From: Diphasiastrum complanatum
Lineage: Eukaryota > Streptophyta > Lycopodiopsida > Lycopodiales > Lycopodiaceae
Assembly: GCA_029204225.1 (NCBI GenBank)
Contig: CM055093.1
Location: 5,870,933 to 5,934,932 of the forward strand
DNA: 64,000 nt
Direction: 5' to 3'
Made by a program: the position numbers and the translations under genes. The notes under the pieces are model-generated. The model ran no database searches and had not been told where the DNA came from. It saw only the letters and a program-made list of their open reading frames with translations. Position 1 is the stretch's first letter, and every line of letters begins with the position of its first letter. Below are positions 1 through 11,639 of this stretch, piece by piece.

Positions 1-561
1 AGATTTATTACAACAAAATTCTTGTGTATAAAGGTTGAAATCTTCTTACATTTCTTTTTTAAGATTTATTACAACAAGATTCTTGTGTAAAGGTTGATCT
101 TCTTACATTTCTTTCTTGATGTCAGCAAATTTGACAATGAGTGTCCCAAGTAAACACGTGTAGCACACTGGACAATGAGTGTCCCCAAGTTTTTATTACA
201 GCAAGATTCTTGTGTATAAAAGGTGTGCTCTTATGTTATAATAATGTCATTTGGATCACAGCATACTTATGCAAATAATTATATGCAAAAGGGCAAGGAC
301 AAAACAAGGATTGTGATGTGCATCAAATGTTTTATTGCTTGATTAGCTGGAATTCAAAATAAAAGTAGATCACCCAAATTCGCGTTTTGACGCAATCATC
401 TAAAACTGCTCTCTCCTACTTAAAAAGATAGATCAACAAGTATGGAAGCTCCCCACACATTTGGCCCTTTGGGTCTTCCTTTATTTAAGTTTACCGATCA
501 TGATTGCTTCTGTCAACTAGCTGCCTGCTCCAGCATGGCTGGAGATGGAAGCAAGCAAAAC

Positions 562-1733
562 TCATGCAGCTAATGCGAGCACCTTCTTCCATGAAGGCAA
601 AGATGAGAGGGTCTCATACCATTCATGCACATGCTTCCTTGAGGTGACCACCTCGCCTCTTTTTGCCACTCCTACTAGCAAGAAGAGGAATGGAAGATGG
701 ACAAGATCTGCAATGCTTAGAAAGTTTCCTGCCAGAAACTTGTTTTTGGCCAGTTGGGCTTCGTAGACATCCAACACTTTTTCCAGCTTCTCCAAGGAAG
801 CTGAAACGATGGCTTCATCGGCTGGAATCCCCTTGAATTTGGGTCCAAGCACGAGCTGAACTACTGCAGCAGTTATGGGTGCATTGAACTCCTCTATCTC
901 CACGGCTAGCCACTGCTCCACTAACGCCTTCTCGTGTAAAGTCTTTCCATACAGCGATGGTCCTTGTCCTTCATACTTTTCTGCGACGTATCTGACGATA
1001 GCTCGAGATTCTGCGTTCAAGAAAGTTCATGATCAACGCTGAACAAAATAAAGTGCATGCTAAGTTTGTTTTTCATCCTGCAACGCTTGAATACCTTTCC
1101 ACACACAATTCAATTTCCTTTTAATCATCCGATCCAACAAGTCCAATAAACAACCTATACATAACTCAATAAACTGGAAATCAAAATTTTCTTTGGCATT
1201 ACTTTTATCTCGTCTGCCGTCTAAATTTTCTCAAATAAACAAATGCATATGATTGTGACTACACTTGGGGCTTGCACGTGCAGTCACCAAAACCTCATCA
1301 GATCTATACAAAAAATGAATTCTGGGCTGCTATGAAAGAATATCAATATAACTAAGAGGATAAACAACCAACCAAAAAGTTTGAATTTTCCGTCTTCAAT
1401 CACTGGAATCTGTCCAAATGGCTGAAACCACAAACATGAAAGAAAATACGTATAAGATAGAGTAGCAACCCAACTCTACTGAAGATTCAATCTTTTCCCA
1501 GAGATCTCACAGCAACATAGAGTGCAGTATCATTCTGTATGTAGGGGAACAAAGTGACTTTAAAGATTGTGCAAGCAAGCAACCTGGATTGCGAGGTGCT
1601 CAGGCTGCTTGTGAGCCCCCTTCATCATATCTAGTGGCTCGACCACATACTCAGCTCCCTTCTCAATCAGCACCACCAGCACTCTCTGAGTGCAGGTTGA
1701 CATAGGAATTCCGATAACCTTGATAGCTCCCAT
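562..1733 (-). CDS. Phi-class glutathione S-transferase, left copy
   Basis: Exons on the minus strand are 1733-1584, 1421-1373 and 1010-562 (150, 49 and 449 nt), giving 215 residues, the normal length for this class. Introns have GT/AG ends and the phases agree: exon 2 ends with the G of the Glu codon completed by exon 3. Start ATG at 1733 is chosen over an upstream in-frame ATG (1874) because residues 1-10 then match the beta-strand that opens the thioredoxin fold. The catalytic serine is Ser12 in MSTCTQRV. IPVIEDG holds the cis-Pro56, and ESRAI at 67-71 completes the glutathione site. A helical C-terminal domain follows, with IADLVHLP near residue 160. Cytosolic conjugation of glutathione to electrophiles, or peroxidase activity, is the known family role; the substrate cannot be told. 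The coding sequence is intact. It is nearly identical to the copy at 50931-52102 (residue 3 is Ala here, Gly there). Confidence 0.93.
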
Positions 1734-2731
1734 GATATCTTCTTCTTCACCTAATTTCCACACTAAATCACACTGCCGATGACTACTACACAAATAGCAC
1801 TTCAAATCAGTAAACCCAATTCCTTTAATGATTCTGCTACACTGAATGCTGATACTAATTCGTTGTAGGTGCATTGATATATATATACACGAGATCTGGC
1901 CAGCATCCGATATACTGGGATAAGATTAATGGAGCATTCCAGAACCTTCTAGAACCAGGAAGGAGCACTGAGGATAGAGCACCTGATGGTCAAAGTACTG
2001 TAGTGTTGATCTGGTAAAGCAAGAAAAAATATCTTGATTCATGAATTCTACTTAAGGAAGTCATGTCTGAAAGGTAGATGTCACGCAAGGGGACAAAAAA
2101 TTGGCATATTCTGGTTTACTGTTTTTAAAGGTGCTTGGAAAAATTGGGGTAGTGCCTTTTGAGCAGTGTTCTATTTTCTGGAACAATGCCTTTTGAGAAT
2201 TCTCATAGAACCATCTTTCTCCAAAAGATAGGCCAAAAATGTCGTTGATATTGACTTTCTAAAAGTTGACACTTAGTTTATTTTGTGAGAATTTCATTTT
2301 CAACAAATATAGTTCGGATTTCTTTTTCGTGAAGAAATTACATATATTAATTACTTTCAACAAATGTACAATAGGAGATCATTTTAAAGTAGGATTCAAT
2401 TGAATAATCTATGAAATCAGGGAAAACCTTTAACATTGTTATATATGATATGGTTTTGTTTCACCACGCTATATATGATATGGTTCTGTTTCACCACATT
2501 GATATTGAGGCTGTAGACATTGGTGCGTTCGTCGAGAGTCTTACCTATACATTGTGTATGGCGTTAGGAAACTTTTCTACACATAATGCCCTGCTTAGGT
2601 AAGCATATGTCGTCCCTAAGCAATAACCTGAAGTATTCATGGATACAATACTTATTAGCAAAACCTAGTGTTTGGAGGATTTTTGTTAGCAAGAATCTTA
2701 AGTTGTGGGATTATGAAGGCAGCTATTTTTT
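1734..2731. other. GST upstream region, no gene seen
   Basis: This is the 5' flank of the left GST gene and continues the inverted-repeat arm. A TATA-rich stretch at about 1877-1889 (read TATATATATATC on the minus strand) lies about 150 nt upstream of the chosen start and could be the core promoter. The same arrangement is kept in the right copy. The remainder shows no coding signal beyond short chance ORFs. Confidence 0.4.
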
Positions 2732-3388
2732 AAACTAATAATTTTCAGACTAAAATCGACGTCAAGCCTTGTCAATGATAGTCAAATTTGAAAACAATTA
2801 AAATATAACAAGTTGAGATCAAACATAATATGTTTTTAGATATTCCACGTGCACTTTATCCACAAATATGTTGCCCTTTTGATTTTTCAATCTACTAAAA
2901 TCATCCTATTTGGATAATGGAAATATACAATTGAGTTTAATATCTAGAATTCAAAAGCGTCACAAGCTCTTAAATTAATATGTATTCAAAGAGAGCAAAG
3001 TCATATATGATAAAAAGAAGGAAGATGCTATTGCAAGTTATTATTACTTCTTAAACCATGGTAGTGCAATAACATCCAAGGTACTTCATCATGCCACTAC
3101 ACAACAACCAAGGTTTGAGCCAGTGTCTTTCTTTTCATAGTGAGCAAGTCTACCAAACTCACCTCGGGCCTATGGACATTGGTGTCAAGCATTAATTTTC
3201 ATGATAAAAAATAGTAACATTGTTGCGAGTTGAGTGAGAAAGTTTGCGAGCTTAGGAGAATCATTTGGATTATTGGTTAATATTTTTTTTAAAACTCTAT
3301 TTTTTTATGTCCTTTTCAAATATCATATGTGCATGTATAAAGACTTTTAAAAAATGGTTACAAAATATGGACATTTTTCGATTTTGAA
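2732..3388. other. Arm-specific 657-bp AT-rich segment
   Basis: This AT-rich segment is present in the left arm and absent at the matching place on the right (about 49640-49660). It begins after AGCTATTTTTT and ends before GCTCATTACA, both of which are adjacent in the right arm. No ORF, terminal inverted repeat or clear target duplication was found by eye. Either it was inserted here or deleted from the other arm. Confidence 0.6.
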
Positions 3389-3867
3389 GCTCATTACAAG
3401 ATTTTAAAAGTAAACATTTTTTTGTCAATTTTGAGTTAAAAAAATGTTAAATAAAAAGTAGGCATAACTATATACCAAAAAATTATGACTATTCTAAGAA
3501 TTTCAAATATTTCTATGCGTTGTATAAAACACTCCTATCTATTAATCATTTCATACATTCATATACAAGGTCACACAAAACTTTCAAATTTTGGATATTT
3601 TTGAATACGTTGATTACAAAAACGTAATAGAAACAAATTTACAAAATCACATTGGCTGATCACTTTGACTATCATATCCATTAGTGTCTCCTGTATACAT
3701 AGATGAGCCAGATGATGTAGAGGGGATGCGTCTTCTTCTTCACTGTTAACTAGAATGCCATCTAATTCTATATGAAGACCATAAGACTCAAAAATACTCT
3801 TTTTTGAACGAGTGTTACGACTTGGACCATGAGAAATGTGTAAAGCGGAAGGTTCTCCTGAAATTTT

Positions 3868-5040
3868 CTACTTCAGAATTGCGATTGTTGACTTGCGCAA
3901 ATGACTTGTAGTTGTGAGTTTAAAATCATATACAAGTATGTCAACATCTTTTAGGTACAAAACACTTGTGCTTTGAATATTTTTCATTTTTCGCTTCTTA
4001 GATTTCCCTCTGCCATTACTTATCATCTCCAATGAGTACTTTCCCATGAAAGCATCTACGTGGTCTGTTTTAAGCCAATGTACATTGACTTTAGTTATTT
4101 TATGTGATGTAGCATGTCGACTTATGGGTAGCACTTTAGCTATCCAAAAAGGATGTTGCAATGGATCTTCAGAGGCAAGTGTTGCAATCATTGAACCTAC
4201 TTTCAAGTCTTGAGGATCACTGTGCCATATTTCTTTGAGGCATCAAATTCCTTGTCTCGTATTAATGCACTACATTTGGATCCAATGATTTAATCAGGAA
4301 ACAGTGTTGAAAGCTTATGTCATTCAACTTTTCAAGGCAACAATTATTCTCAATCCCTTTCGCAAAGAGCTTAAAGTAGAAAGTCTCTTTTAAATCCAAA
4401 ACATGTGGCTTGTAATATATGCCTCTCGAATAAGAGTCATCATCTATGGGAGAGTGAATGCATCATGACGTGACAATTTCCTTGCAAATGTACTGAACAT
4501 CTGATCTATATGATCATGTGTATGACCAACCAAAAGAAAATTGAGTTTAACTTTTCGGAATATATTCGTTACAACAAGCATGTTGAGATAACCCAAAACC
4601 ATCTGATTTTTATTCTCACGAGCTCTGTTGTCCAACTACAAGTAAAGTACTGGAGGTAAGCGCTCTGGCCATGAAGATATCACCTGGTGTATTATCGTAA
4701 TTGTTAGATTCGGATCATTATGAATATTCGGATACATAAGATAAACTTTTGGGTAGACGCATGCATTATAAATTAAACATCCAACCAAATTATCCTCTGT
4801 GATGTCCTTTGGGGTCCTAACAAAGTGAGGCAAATTCATTTTCTTCTGATCCATTCCATCAATCACCAATCCCGTATATTTCTTAGGAAAAGAGAAACAT
4901 TTTCTTCTATGATCCATCACTTTCTTTCTTTCTTGTGCTTGTTCTTCTTTATGACTTTTCAAAGCTGACTTGACATCCTCTTTGCCAGTTTGATTAATCA
5001 CCATTTTCCTTCTACTCTTGAGCTTCGGCACAAATGCCGC
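3868..5040 (-). pseudogene. DUF7869-type transposase-like relic, left copy
   Basis: The minus strand gives pieces 5031-4636, 4635-4444 and 4206-3868. The key stretch reads LDNRARENKNQ followed by FLLVGHTHDHIDQMFSTF. That pairing of LDN.ARENKN and VGHTH..IDQ(M/L)FS is the signature of a family spread through plant and animal genomes (annotated as DUF7869 and thought to be transposon-derived). An in-frame TAG at about 4638-4640 falls just before LDN, where the right arm has AAG. The segment 4443-4207 is also out of frame. About 108 bp present in the right arm are missing here. The C-terminal piece is Lys-rich (KSKKRK). The gene is not functional as it stands. The family assignment rests on motif recall only. 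Confidence 0.7.
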
Positions 5041-5201
5041 ATTGACCTATTCGAACTTTTTTTCGGAATTATAACCTCGTTGAAAAATGATTTCCAGTTC
5101 CTAGTGAAGTATGAGTAACTTATAAATCTCTCATCCTCGCTAATCATTTATTCCTTGTACAAAGAAAAAATCTCGTTCCTCCTTCATAACCTGAAACACA
5201 A

Positions 5202-5863
5202 GCTCTGATACCATGTGAAAGATTTCAGATCCTTAAGATCCAATCTACTTGAATGATCTTTGGTTAGAAAGAGAAATACACTACCAATTTCACCAATGTA
5301 GAAAAATCAGCATGTACACGCAATTTGAGATGCAAACACTAATAGAACTTGATCAAACTTGAATGAAATGATTATGTACTATTGCTGTCCATACAAAACC
5401 AGCAAGCTACTGTATTTCACACGTGTGGATCCAAAAATAGCAAATATAGATCATTCTACACATAGAATTGCAAACAATCACCAAGATAGTGCACCAATGG
5501 ATAGTAGAACCCAGGAGAACCATGTATAAGCATGAAATGAGATAGAGAAGAGAGAAGATAACTCTCTCCACGAGTTACATCCTTTTATAGCAGGTCCAAA
5601 CCCTATTTGGCCACTTGGCTTTCCCACCAAAATGGTAACCCTACCAATTTTGGGTCTAGATTCAATGTACCCAACTTATTCAAATTGAATCTACTCAAAC
5701 TCGCATTCTATCTTTCCCAAACTTTCAAAAAGTGTTTATTCAAATGAAATTTAGACTAATGAACTTTGAAAAGTCAACCTCTAAGTCTAAAACAAGTTTT
5801 GGCCTCAATATGCCAAATATGAAAATATTGCAAAATGTGATGAAACTAGTTGAATCATTCACA
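5202..5863 (-). mobile_element. Solo copia 5' LTR with PBS
   Basis: On the minus strand an LTR runs from TGTGAATG (5863) to TTTCACA (5214), 650 bp with TG..CA ends. It is followed at once by TGGTATCAGAGC (5213-5202), the complement of the initiator Met-tRNA 3' end. The internal region stops after about 55 bp at the inverted-repeat junction (5146). It belongs to the same family as the truncated 3' LTR at 46868-47376, whose sequence it matches closely. It contains the 10-bp palindrome CACACGTGTG (5418-5427). Confidence 0.87.
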
Positions 5864-5885
5864 TGTGTGTGTGTATATTGTTATG

Positions 5886-5887
<2 letters not shown>

Positions 5888-5935
<48 letters not shown>
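5888..5935. repeat. (TA)n microsatellite
   Basis: An uninterrupted TA dinucleotide tract of about 24 units, followed by GTAT repeats and a short TTTATA run to about 6003. It lies just outside the solo LTR. Confidence 0.97.
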
Positions 5936-5947
<12 letters not shown>

Positions 5948-6521
5948 TGCATATTGATGGGTATTACATTAATATATTTATATTTATATTTATATTTATA
6001 TATCTCATTTTAAAGATACAATACATTGTTTTGTAAATACATGCATCTTATATATATGTGCATCGTATATATGTGTTCATCATATTAAATAAATGTTCGT
6101 TTGAATTGACTATTTCGAATACATTTCACATAAAAGTATATATGTAATCTAACAGACATGATCTAAATTATATCTTAAAGTAATGTACTTTAGTAATAGA
6201 GTATGAGCGACCAAAGTGAGCTTACTTCTAAATTGGAATGTGACTGACCTTAGAGACCTGACTTTGAAAGACTTGAGTCTCTCTTGAAAAAACCTCTTTA
6301 TATATACTATCGTCGAACTTCGTCCATGTCATCAATCCACGTGAAAATCTTTCTTTCTCTTTTTTAAGAACACCTCAACAATCCACGTTTTCTCACTTAT
6401 TGTTTAGGCCAGTTACTGTCCCAAGTGTACTATCCAAACATGCTTCGTTTTTAAAACTCGTATTTGCCATGTCACTGATCCAAACCTTGTTATTATTTGA
6501 AATTGGATTTTCAACTACATA

Positions 6522-6675
6522 TTCACGGATTGATGACCTGGCATGGTTCTATATATATTTATTCCAATCCTTTGTTTCTTTCTTTGAAAGCAGAATAATT
6601 CACGGATCGATGACCTGGCATGGTTCTATATATATTTAATCCCATCCTTTGTCTCCTTCTTTGAGAGCAGATTAG
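6522..6675 (+). repeat. Tandem 77-bp duplication
   Basis: Two head-to-tail copies start with TTCACGGAT at 6522 and 6599. Each carries GATGACCTGGCATGGTTCTA and ends in a TTTGA(A/G)AGCAGA block. They differ at a handful of positions. No gene is visible between 5936 and 7080 apart from this. Confidence 0.88.
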
Positions 6676-7079
6676 AAGCGTCGCAGAACTATAGCAAGAA
6701 AATAATGAATCTAACTAGCTTCCTTATGAACTTGAGCTTGTTTCTTGACCTCTTGAGCTTATTCCTTGTGATTCTTAGTATAATTCTTATCATTGTTTTT
6801 GGACTTGCTATACTTATCTCATAAGATCCTAACTATGTCTTGGTCTGGACTCCTAAATCTTAAAACTTGATAGCATACAAAAACTAATAAAATAAAAATC
6901 TCAACAAACATATAATTTGTTTATTTGGGCTTCTCCTCCCGCCGTGGCGGGATGAGGGTTTAAATTTTAGGCCCTCAATCATACATTGCATGAAAATTAT
7001 TTTGATGTTTTATTTGACATTTTATTTAAACTGTATTTTTTGCAAGTATTCTGCACTGCTGGGTTCTGAGTGTTTCATT

Positions 7080-7630
7080 CTTTGTTTGAAAAAAATCTCA
7101 GAACCTCCCGTCGTGGCAAGAGGTTTTGATTGTATCATTGTCTGAGTACTTCCATTTGTTACCGCACTCATTGGAGGTCGTGAGCGCGGCCATGAAAGCC
7201 CTCCTTTTGTCGTGTCATAGGGGACCGCAATCTTGCGGTTGCTGTTGTCTGTGATTGAGTCGTCCAAATCTTGACCTTGCGGTTGTCTTTGGCTGAGTCG
7301 TGCAAATCGCATGTTACGACCTTGCGGTTTCCTACGATGCCTCATGGAGACCGCATGGCAGGACCTGTGATGCTTTTCGCTAGAACCGCATGAACTACGG
7401 TTGTGGTTCTGCGGTCCAATGACCCGTGGGTCGTCGTAGGTTTGAACTTAGGGTCAATGTAAGTTGCGATTTTCTTCCTTTGAGACTAGCAATCATTATG
7501 AACCGCATGCTAGCCCTTTGTGGTGCGGTTGCGGTTGCGAATGCGGCCTTGTGGCAGATTCCTTTGTATATAAAACCAGGGCAAAATATCCCATCGTGGC
7601 GGGAGGTTCCGCAGCATGTGTGTGAGTTCT
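7080..7630. repeat. GC-richer block of short TGCGGT/ACCGCA motifs
   Basis: The hexamers ACCGCA and TGCGGT recur many times on both strands. Several copies of a CCTCCCG(C/T)CGTGGC block also occur, in either orientation (about 6938, 7106, 7590, 8030). The short ORFs here (7022-7345, 7426-7680) are low-complexity by-products. No gene is recognised. Confidence 0.55.
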
Positions 7631-7640
7631 ATATATTGAT

Positions 7641-7686
7641 TAAATATCTGTTATGTAACAAATATATATTATGTATGTAATAGTAT

Positions 7687-7750
<64 letters not shown>

Positions 7751-8122
7751 AAACTACCGTTGTTGTGACAACTTTCATATATATATACTATGCCCGCAAT
7801 AGAGCCAAAGAGGACCGCAACTAGGCCACATAAGATCGCAATATGGCCGTAGAAGATCGCATAAGACCGCAATATGGTTGTAATAGACCGACTAAGGCCG
7901 CATTCGTTACCTTTGCAAGTGCCTACGGTCCTTTTTAACTTGAACGCGAGTGCCTACGGTCCTTTTTAACTTGAACGCGACTTAAGGGCGATTTTTTCAG
8001 ACCACATTCGGATTTCCGAAATTTTAGAACCTCCCGCCGTATGGACGTAGAAGACCGCAATATGGCCGTAGCAGACCGCAATATTATGTGATATATATAT
8101 GTATATATACAATACATAATAC

Positions 8123-8175
<53 letters not shown>

Positions 8176-8520
8176 TATCTGTTATGTAACAAATATATAT
8201 TATGTATGTAATATTATTACATATATATATCTATATATATATATAGATATATATACTATGCCCGCAATATGGTCTTAGAAGATCGCAATATGGCCGTAGA
8301 AGACCGCAATATGGGCGTAGTCCGCAATATGCCACGTAGAAGACCACAATATGGCCGTAGAGGCCCGCAATATGGGAATAGAAGCCCACATATTTTATAT
8401 GGACGTAAAAGACCGCAATATGGCCGTAGAAGCCCACAATATGGTCGTAGAAGCCCGCAATATGGCCGTAGAAGGCCACAATATGGCCGTAGAAGACTAT
8501 GTGATATATATATGTATATT
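7641..8520 (+). repeat. Higher-order repeat, about 535-bp period
   Basis: The block ATCTGTTATGTAACAAATAT followed by TTATGTATGTAATA occurs at about 7641 and again at about 8176. Each time it is followed by a TA tract and then by 21-bp units around GCAATATGGCCGTAGAAGA. A second shared end, GTGATATATATATGTATAT, closes each unit (about 8087 and 8501). Pure TA tracts lie at about 7690-7740 and 8126-8171. Confidence 0.75.
8265..8500 (+). repeat. 21-bp minisatellite
   Basis: About ten diverged copies of the unit GACCGCAATATGGCCGTAGAA. Because 21 is a multiple of three, both strands remain open and give repetitive ORFs (for example MAVEDRN-like on plus). They have no other sign of being genes. Confidence 0.85.
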
Positions 8521-9480
8521 TACACCAAATCTCCTTTGGCTGGTTTTCATGTCATATTCACACCAAAGGATCCACTTAACAAGTATCTCAAGTTTCTTAT
8601 TTGATCTAGTGTCTCATCAAGCTAGTTTTTGAGGAGTGAAAAATAGGCAAAATCTAGCTACATAGTGAAATCTCACGTGTGGAGCATGTTCCCACGTGTG
8701 GAGGGTAGTCATAATCTTTTTAGTTCATTTATGAAGAGTTTGAATAGTCAATAGGCCTTAATCTTGGGTTTGGAGAGTACTTTGACTTTTCTACCCCCCC
8801 CATGCACACATGTTAGTAGGTAATTAGGCCAATTTTAGTGTGTGATGTAGCTCAAGGTAGTGTAGGCTCTTTACACAAGGCATAATGGTAGAGGGCTAGT
8901 GACACTTTGTTATGTATTGTCATGAAGTCATGTGACCAATCAAAAGTGTAAGATCTATGAAATTGGTCCAATCATATTCAAGGGTCCTTATGTCACTAGA
9001 CCAATCAAATTAAATCAAATTTCATGTGGACTACACCTCTTGTGGCTCGAGCTAGAATTTGAGAGAGATGGAGAGTGATTCTATACTAAGTTTTTTGGTG
9101 GGATTTGGAAATTCTACACAGAGATTTTGTAACACACACTCTCTCTCTCTCCACCCGAGGAGGAGCCTATGTTGTATTATCTCTCTACCCGAGCGGCACT
9201 TTGTTTTCTTCTTAACAAGTTGCCTTCACATGTGTATGATGTGTGTTGAGTGTTTGATGCATGTAATTAGTGCCCTTGCCAAGCTAGAATCCATCTATCA
9301 ATTTGGTGCTCAATCTATGTGCAATCACTCATACTTTAGGAGATCATTCACATTGTTTGGGCTGTCCCCACACGTGCGAAAAACTTCGCAGGATTGTAGC
9401 TGAATTCAATTGATTCGGTTTGAGTGTCAATAGAATCCTAGCTAGACCCTACATGATCTAGAATAAGATATTCAGTGTCT
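8520..9480 (+). mobile_element. Copia 3' end and LTR remnant
   Basis: Positions 8540-8601 translate as FTPKDPLNKYLKF, resembling the end of the copia RNase H domain (DIFTK.L.K..F). TTTTTGAGGAG then precedes TGAAAAATAGGC at about 8636, the same polypurine-tract/LTR boundary as in the element at 23221-23240. The LTR-like sequence continues to roughly 9480, with CACGTGTGG motifs at 8674 and 8693. No matching 5' part is seen, so this is a fragment. The right end is a guess. Confidence 0.55.
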
Positions 9481-9840
9481 GGTCACAAAAGGATGATCTC
9501 TCTTGACAAAAGACCTACCTTCGCATAGAGCCCTTTGTGTCATGTCGAGCACCTACATGACACGTTAATGTCAAAATCAAATACCTTGAACAAACTTTAG
9601 CGCTTCACTATGATCAAAATTTAGTAGTCCTCACCTTGCAATCATCCATACTTATGAGCACCACAACAAGCAAAAGACAGCAAAACTTGTAGCAACAACA
9701 AGAAGGCATCACCAGAAGCCAAAAATATAAAGTGCATAAAACCGCCCACAGATCCACGAATAAATAGGCCAACTAACTACAAAGAGGAGAGTGGGACCAC
9801 AAAACCAAGAGCAAAGGAACGTAGGAAATAAACTATTGCA

Positions 9841-10498
9841 TGTGAAAGAACCGCTTGCACAAAACTATGAATTGATTCTATGTAGAAAAACACATTTTCT
9901 ACCTTGATAGAATCAGTGAGATCATGCATAAAAAGTAACTATGGCTAAAAATAGATCAAGTATTGTCCAAATCCATACTTGTAGCCTTGTACTACAATCT
10001 ATACATTACCATTAATCATAGATTAATCATCACCTTCAAGCAAACATCAAAATTATGCACAATTCTACACAATGTAGTGAAACACCGAAAGTAGACAACA
10101 AAATTCTCAAAAAAGATCTCCAAAGATGGAGGGAACGACTGATGTTCTCCACGCCTTTTCTACTACTTATAGTCTTGGAAGATGAGTCTCTCTTGGAAGA
10201 TGGCTCTAACCCTAGCTTATCCACCACTTAGTAAAAAACTGCCAAAATGACTAAATGCAATATATGACATCAAAACTAAATTTTCTCTAGACCTCTGAAT
10301 TTTGTCACTTCATGCAATATACGACATCAAAACTAAGTCCTCTCTAGACTCTGAATTTTGATACTTCTAGAACCTTTCAAAAATAGTAATGTTACTATTC
10401 CTCTACACAAGTCGGAAAACTTATCTCTAAGTTTACTTATGAGTTTTGGTCCCAAATTGCCAATAATAGTCAAGTAGTAAGTTCACAAATTTTCACAC
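9841..10498 (-). mobile_element. Possible solo LTR, 658 bp
   Basis: The segment begins TGTGAAAG and ends TTTTCACA, giving TG..CA ends on either strand. It has the size and base style of the neighbouring copia LTRs. No 5-bp target duplication is visible (TTGCA against CTCCA). Inside, a block with CAATATA(T/C)GACATCAAAACTAA is tandemly duplicated at about 10258 and 10317. Positions 9481-9840 and 10499-11130 hold no recognisable gene. Confidence 0.35.
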
Positions 10499-11136
10499 TC
10501 CACACACCTGGACAGAAGGAACAAACGACAAACCAATCGCCACATCATGGCCTGGAGTGGGAGCATCTATGGCTAGGGGTGAGATGACGACAAAACCAAA
10601 GGAGAGCGCGACAACGAGACGAGGCCAAGGGTGAATCAAGGGGAAGAACAAGCACTATGATCCAAAAACAAATTAGAAAAAGTCATCAAAAGAAGCCGAA
10701 AAAACTGAGCCCAAACACAACCATAAAAGACTCAACGCAACGACGCAAAGAGAATACAAGTATAAAGAATAAAGTACCAAAAAAGTACTATAGAGCAAAA
10801 ATTTAAACACGTACAGTTCCAAAACTAACGGCCGAGTGGGGGCTTGTATTTATTTCAAGAAAATTTTAACCAACAAAAAGCAAACTATGAAAAACAATCC
10901 AAATTTTATTAATACTACCAACCAAGAAAAAGCTTATACATCATGTAGGGAAACCATCCAAGATAGTGATGTAAATATAGCACGAAGTGCATGACAAACT
11001 GCATACTATGCTAAGTACAAAACAATAATATTTATCTAGCATTTACTTGAACCTCATAACATCAATCCATGTTAGAAAAAAAATTTGTGAAACGTGTTAA
11101 AAACAATACTTAGTTGATCAATAAAAAATATCGAGA

Positions 11137-11158
11137 TGTGTGTGTGTGTGTGTGTGTT
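11137..11158 (+). repeat. (GT)n microsatellite
   Basis: A run of about ten GT units (GTGTGTGTGTG). It stands alone in AT-rich DNA just before the GC-rich island at 11270-11640. Confidence 0.9.
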
Positions 11159-11485
11159 ATAGACCTATTAGATGTCGAGCACACAAAAGATTTGGAAATC
11201 AAACTTATCTTTTAAGTATCATTTTAAAATCAAATACGCATTTCAAAGGTGTCTGTGTGTGGATTGCACCTTAGAAGCACATAGGCATTTGGCCCCAATG
11301 CACTGTCAGCCACACGTTCTTTGCCGGTGCAAGCAGGAAATCGGTGACGTCTCGCCGGTGCTCATGGGACAACGATGCCAACAGGACAGATTTTTCCCGG
11401 GCAATGTCGAGGCAAAGTGGCACCACATTTTGCACTGAGTCAAGCTCGTGCCAGCCCATGCTCTAGCCCCCCGGCGGGCGTGCGT

Positions 11486-11505
11486 GAGCACGCACGTGCG
11501 TGCTC
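11486..11505. repeat. Perfect 20-bp GC-rich palindrome
   Basis: GAGCACGCACGTGCGTGCTC is its own reverse complement. It lies in about 75 bp of mostly alternating purine-pyrimidine sequence (CGTGCGTG, GCACGCACGCGCGTGCACGTG), a composition known to favour cruciform or left-handed DNA. Confidence 0.9.
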
Positions 11506-11639
11506 GTCGGCGCGTGCACGAGCACGCACGCGCGTGCACGTGTGTGTGAGAGAATGTAGGCTGTTGTAGAGAAAAACTGATTCTGAAATTTGATTGGGCC
11601 ACCTGTGCCCGCGCGCGTGCGGAGCAGCTGACAGGTGAG

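Larger units (their letters stand above)
1..5146 (-). repeat. Left arm of large inverted repeat
   Basis: Read on the minus strand, this segment matches 47804-52663 on the plus strand almost base for base; position 1 pairs with 52663 and 5146 with 47804. It contains the GST gene and the DUF7869-like relic. Three large length differences separate the arms: about 657 bp present only here (2732-3388), about 270 bp present only on the right (49795-50063), and about 108 bp present only on the right (48697-48800). Those differences account for the arm lengths of 5146 and 4860 bp. The arm reaches the window edge, so its outer end is not seen. Confidence 0.93.

Noticed and set aside
1..130. CRISPR-like short direct repeats (TTTATTACAACAAGATTCTTG)
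   Set aside because: Only two or three copies with no spacer pattern, in a eukaryotic context; simple local duplication.
5732..6013. ORF running from LTR into TA repeats
   Set aside because: Starts inside a solo LTR and ends in microsatellite; no protein features.
8231..8632. Overlapping repetitive ORFs on both strands (HIAGFYGHI-like and MAVEDRN-like)
   Set aside because: A 21-bp tandem repeat keeps every frame open; both strands look equally coding, so this is a repeat artefact.
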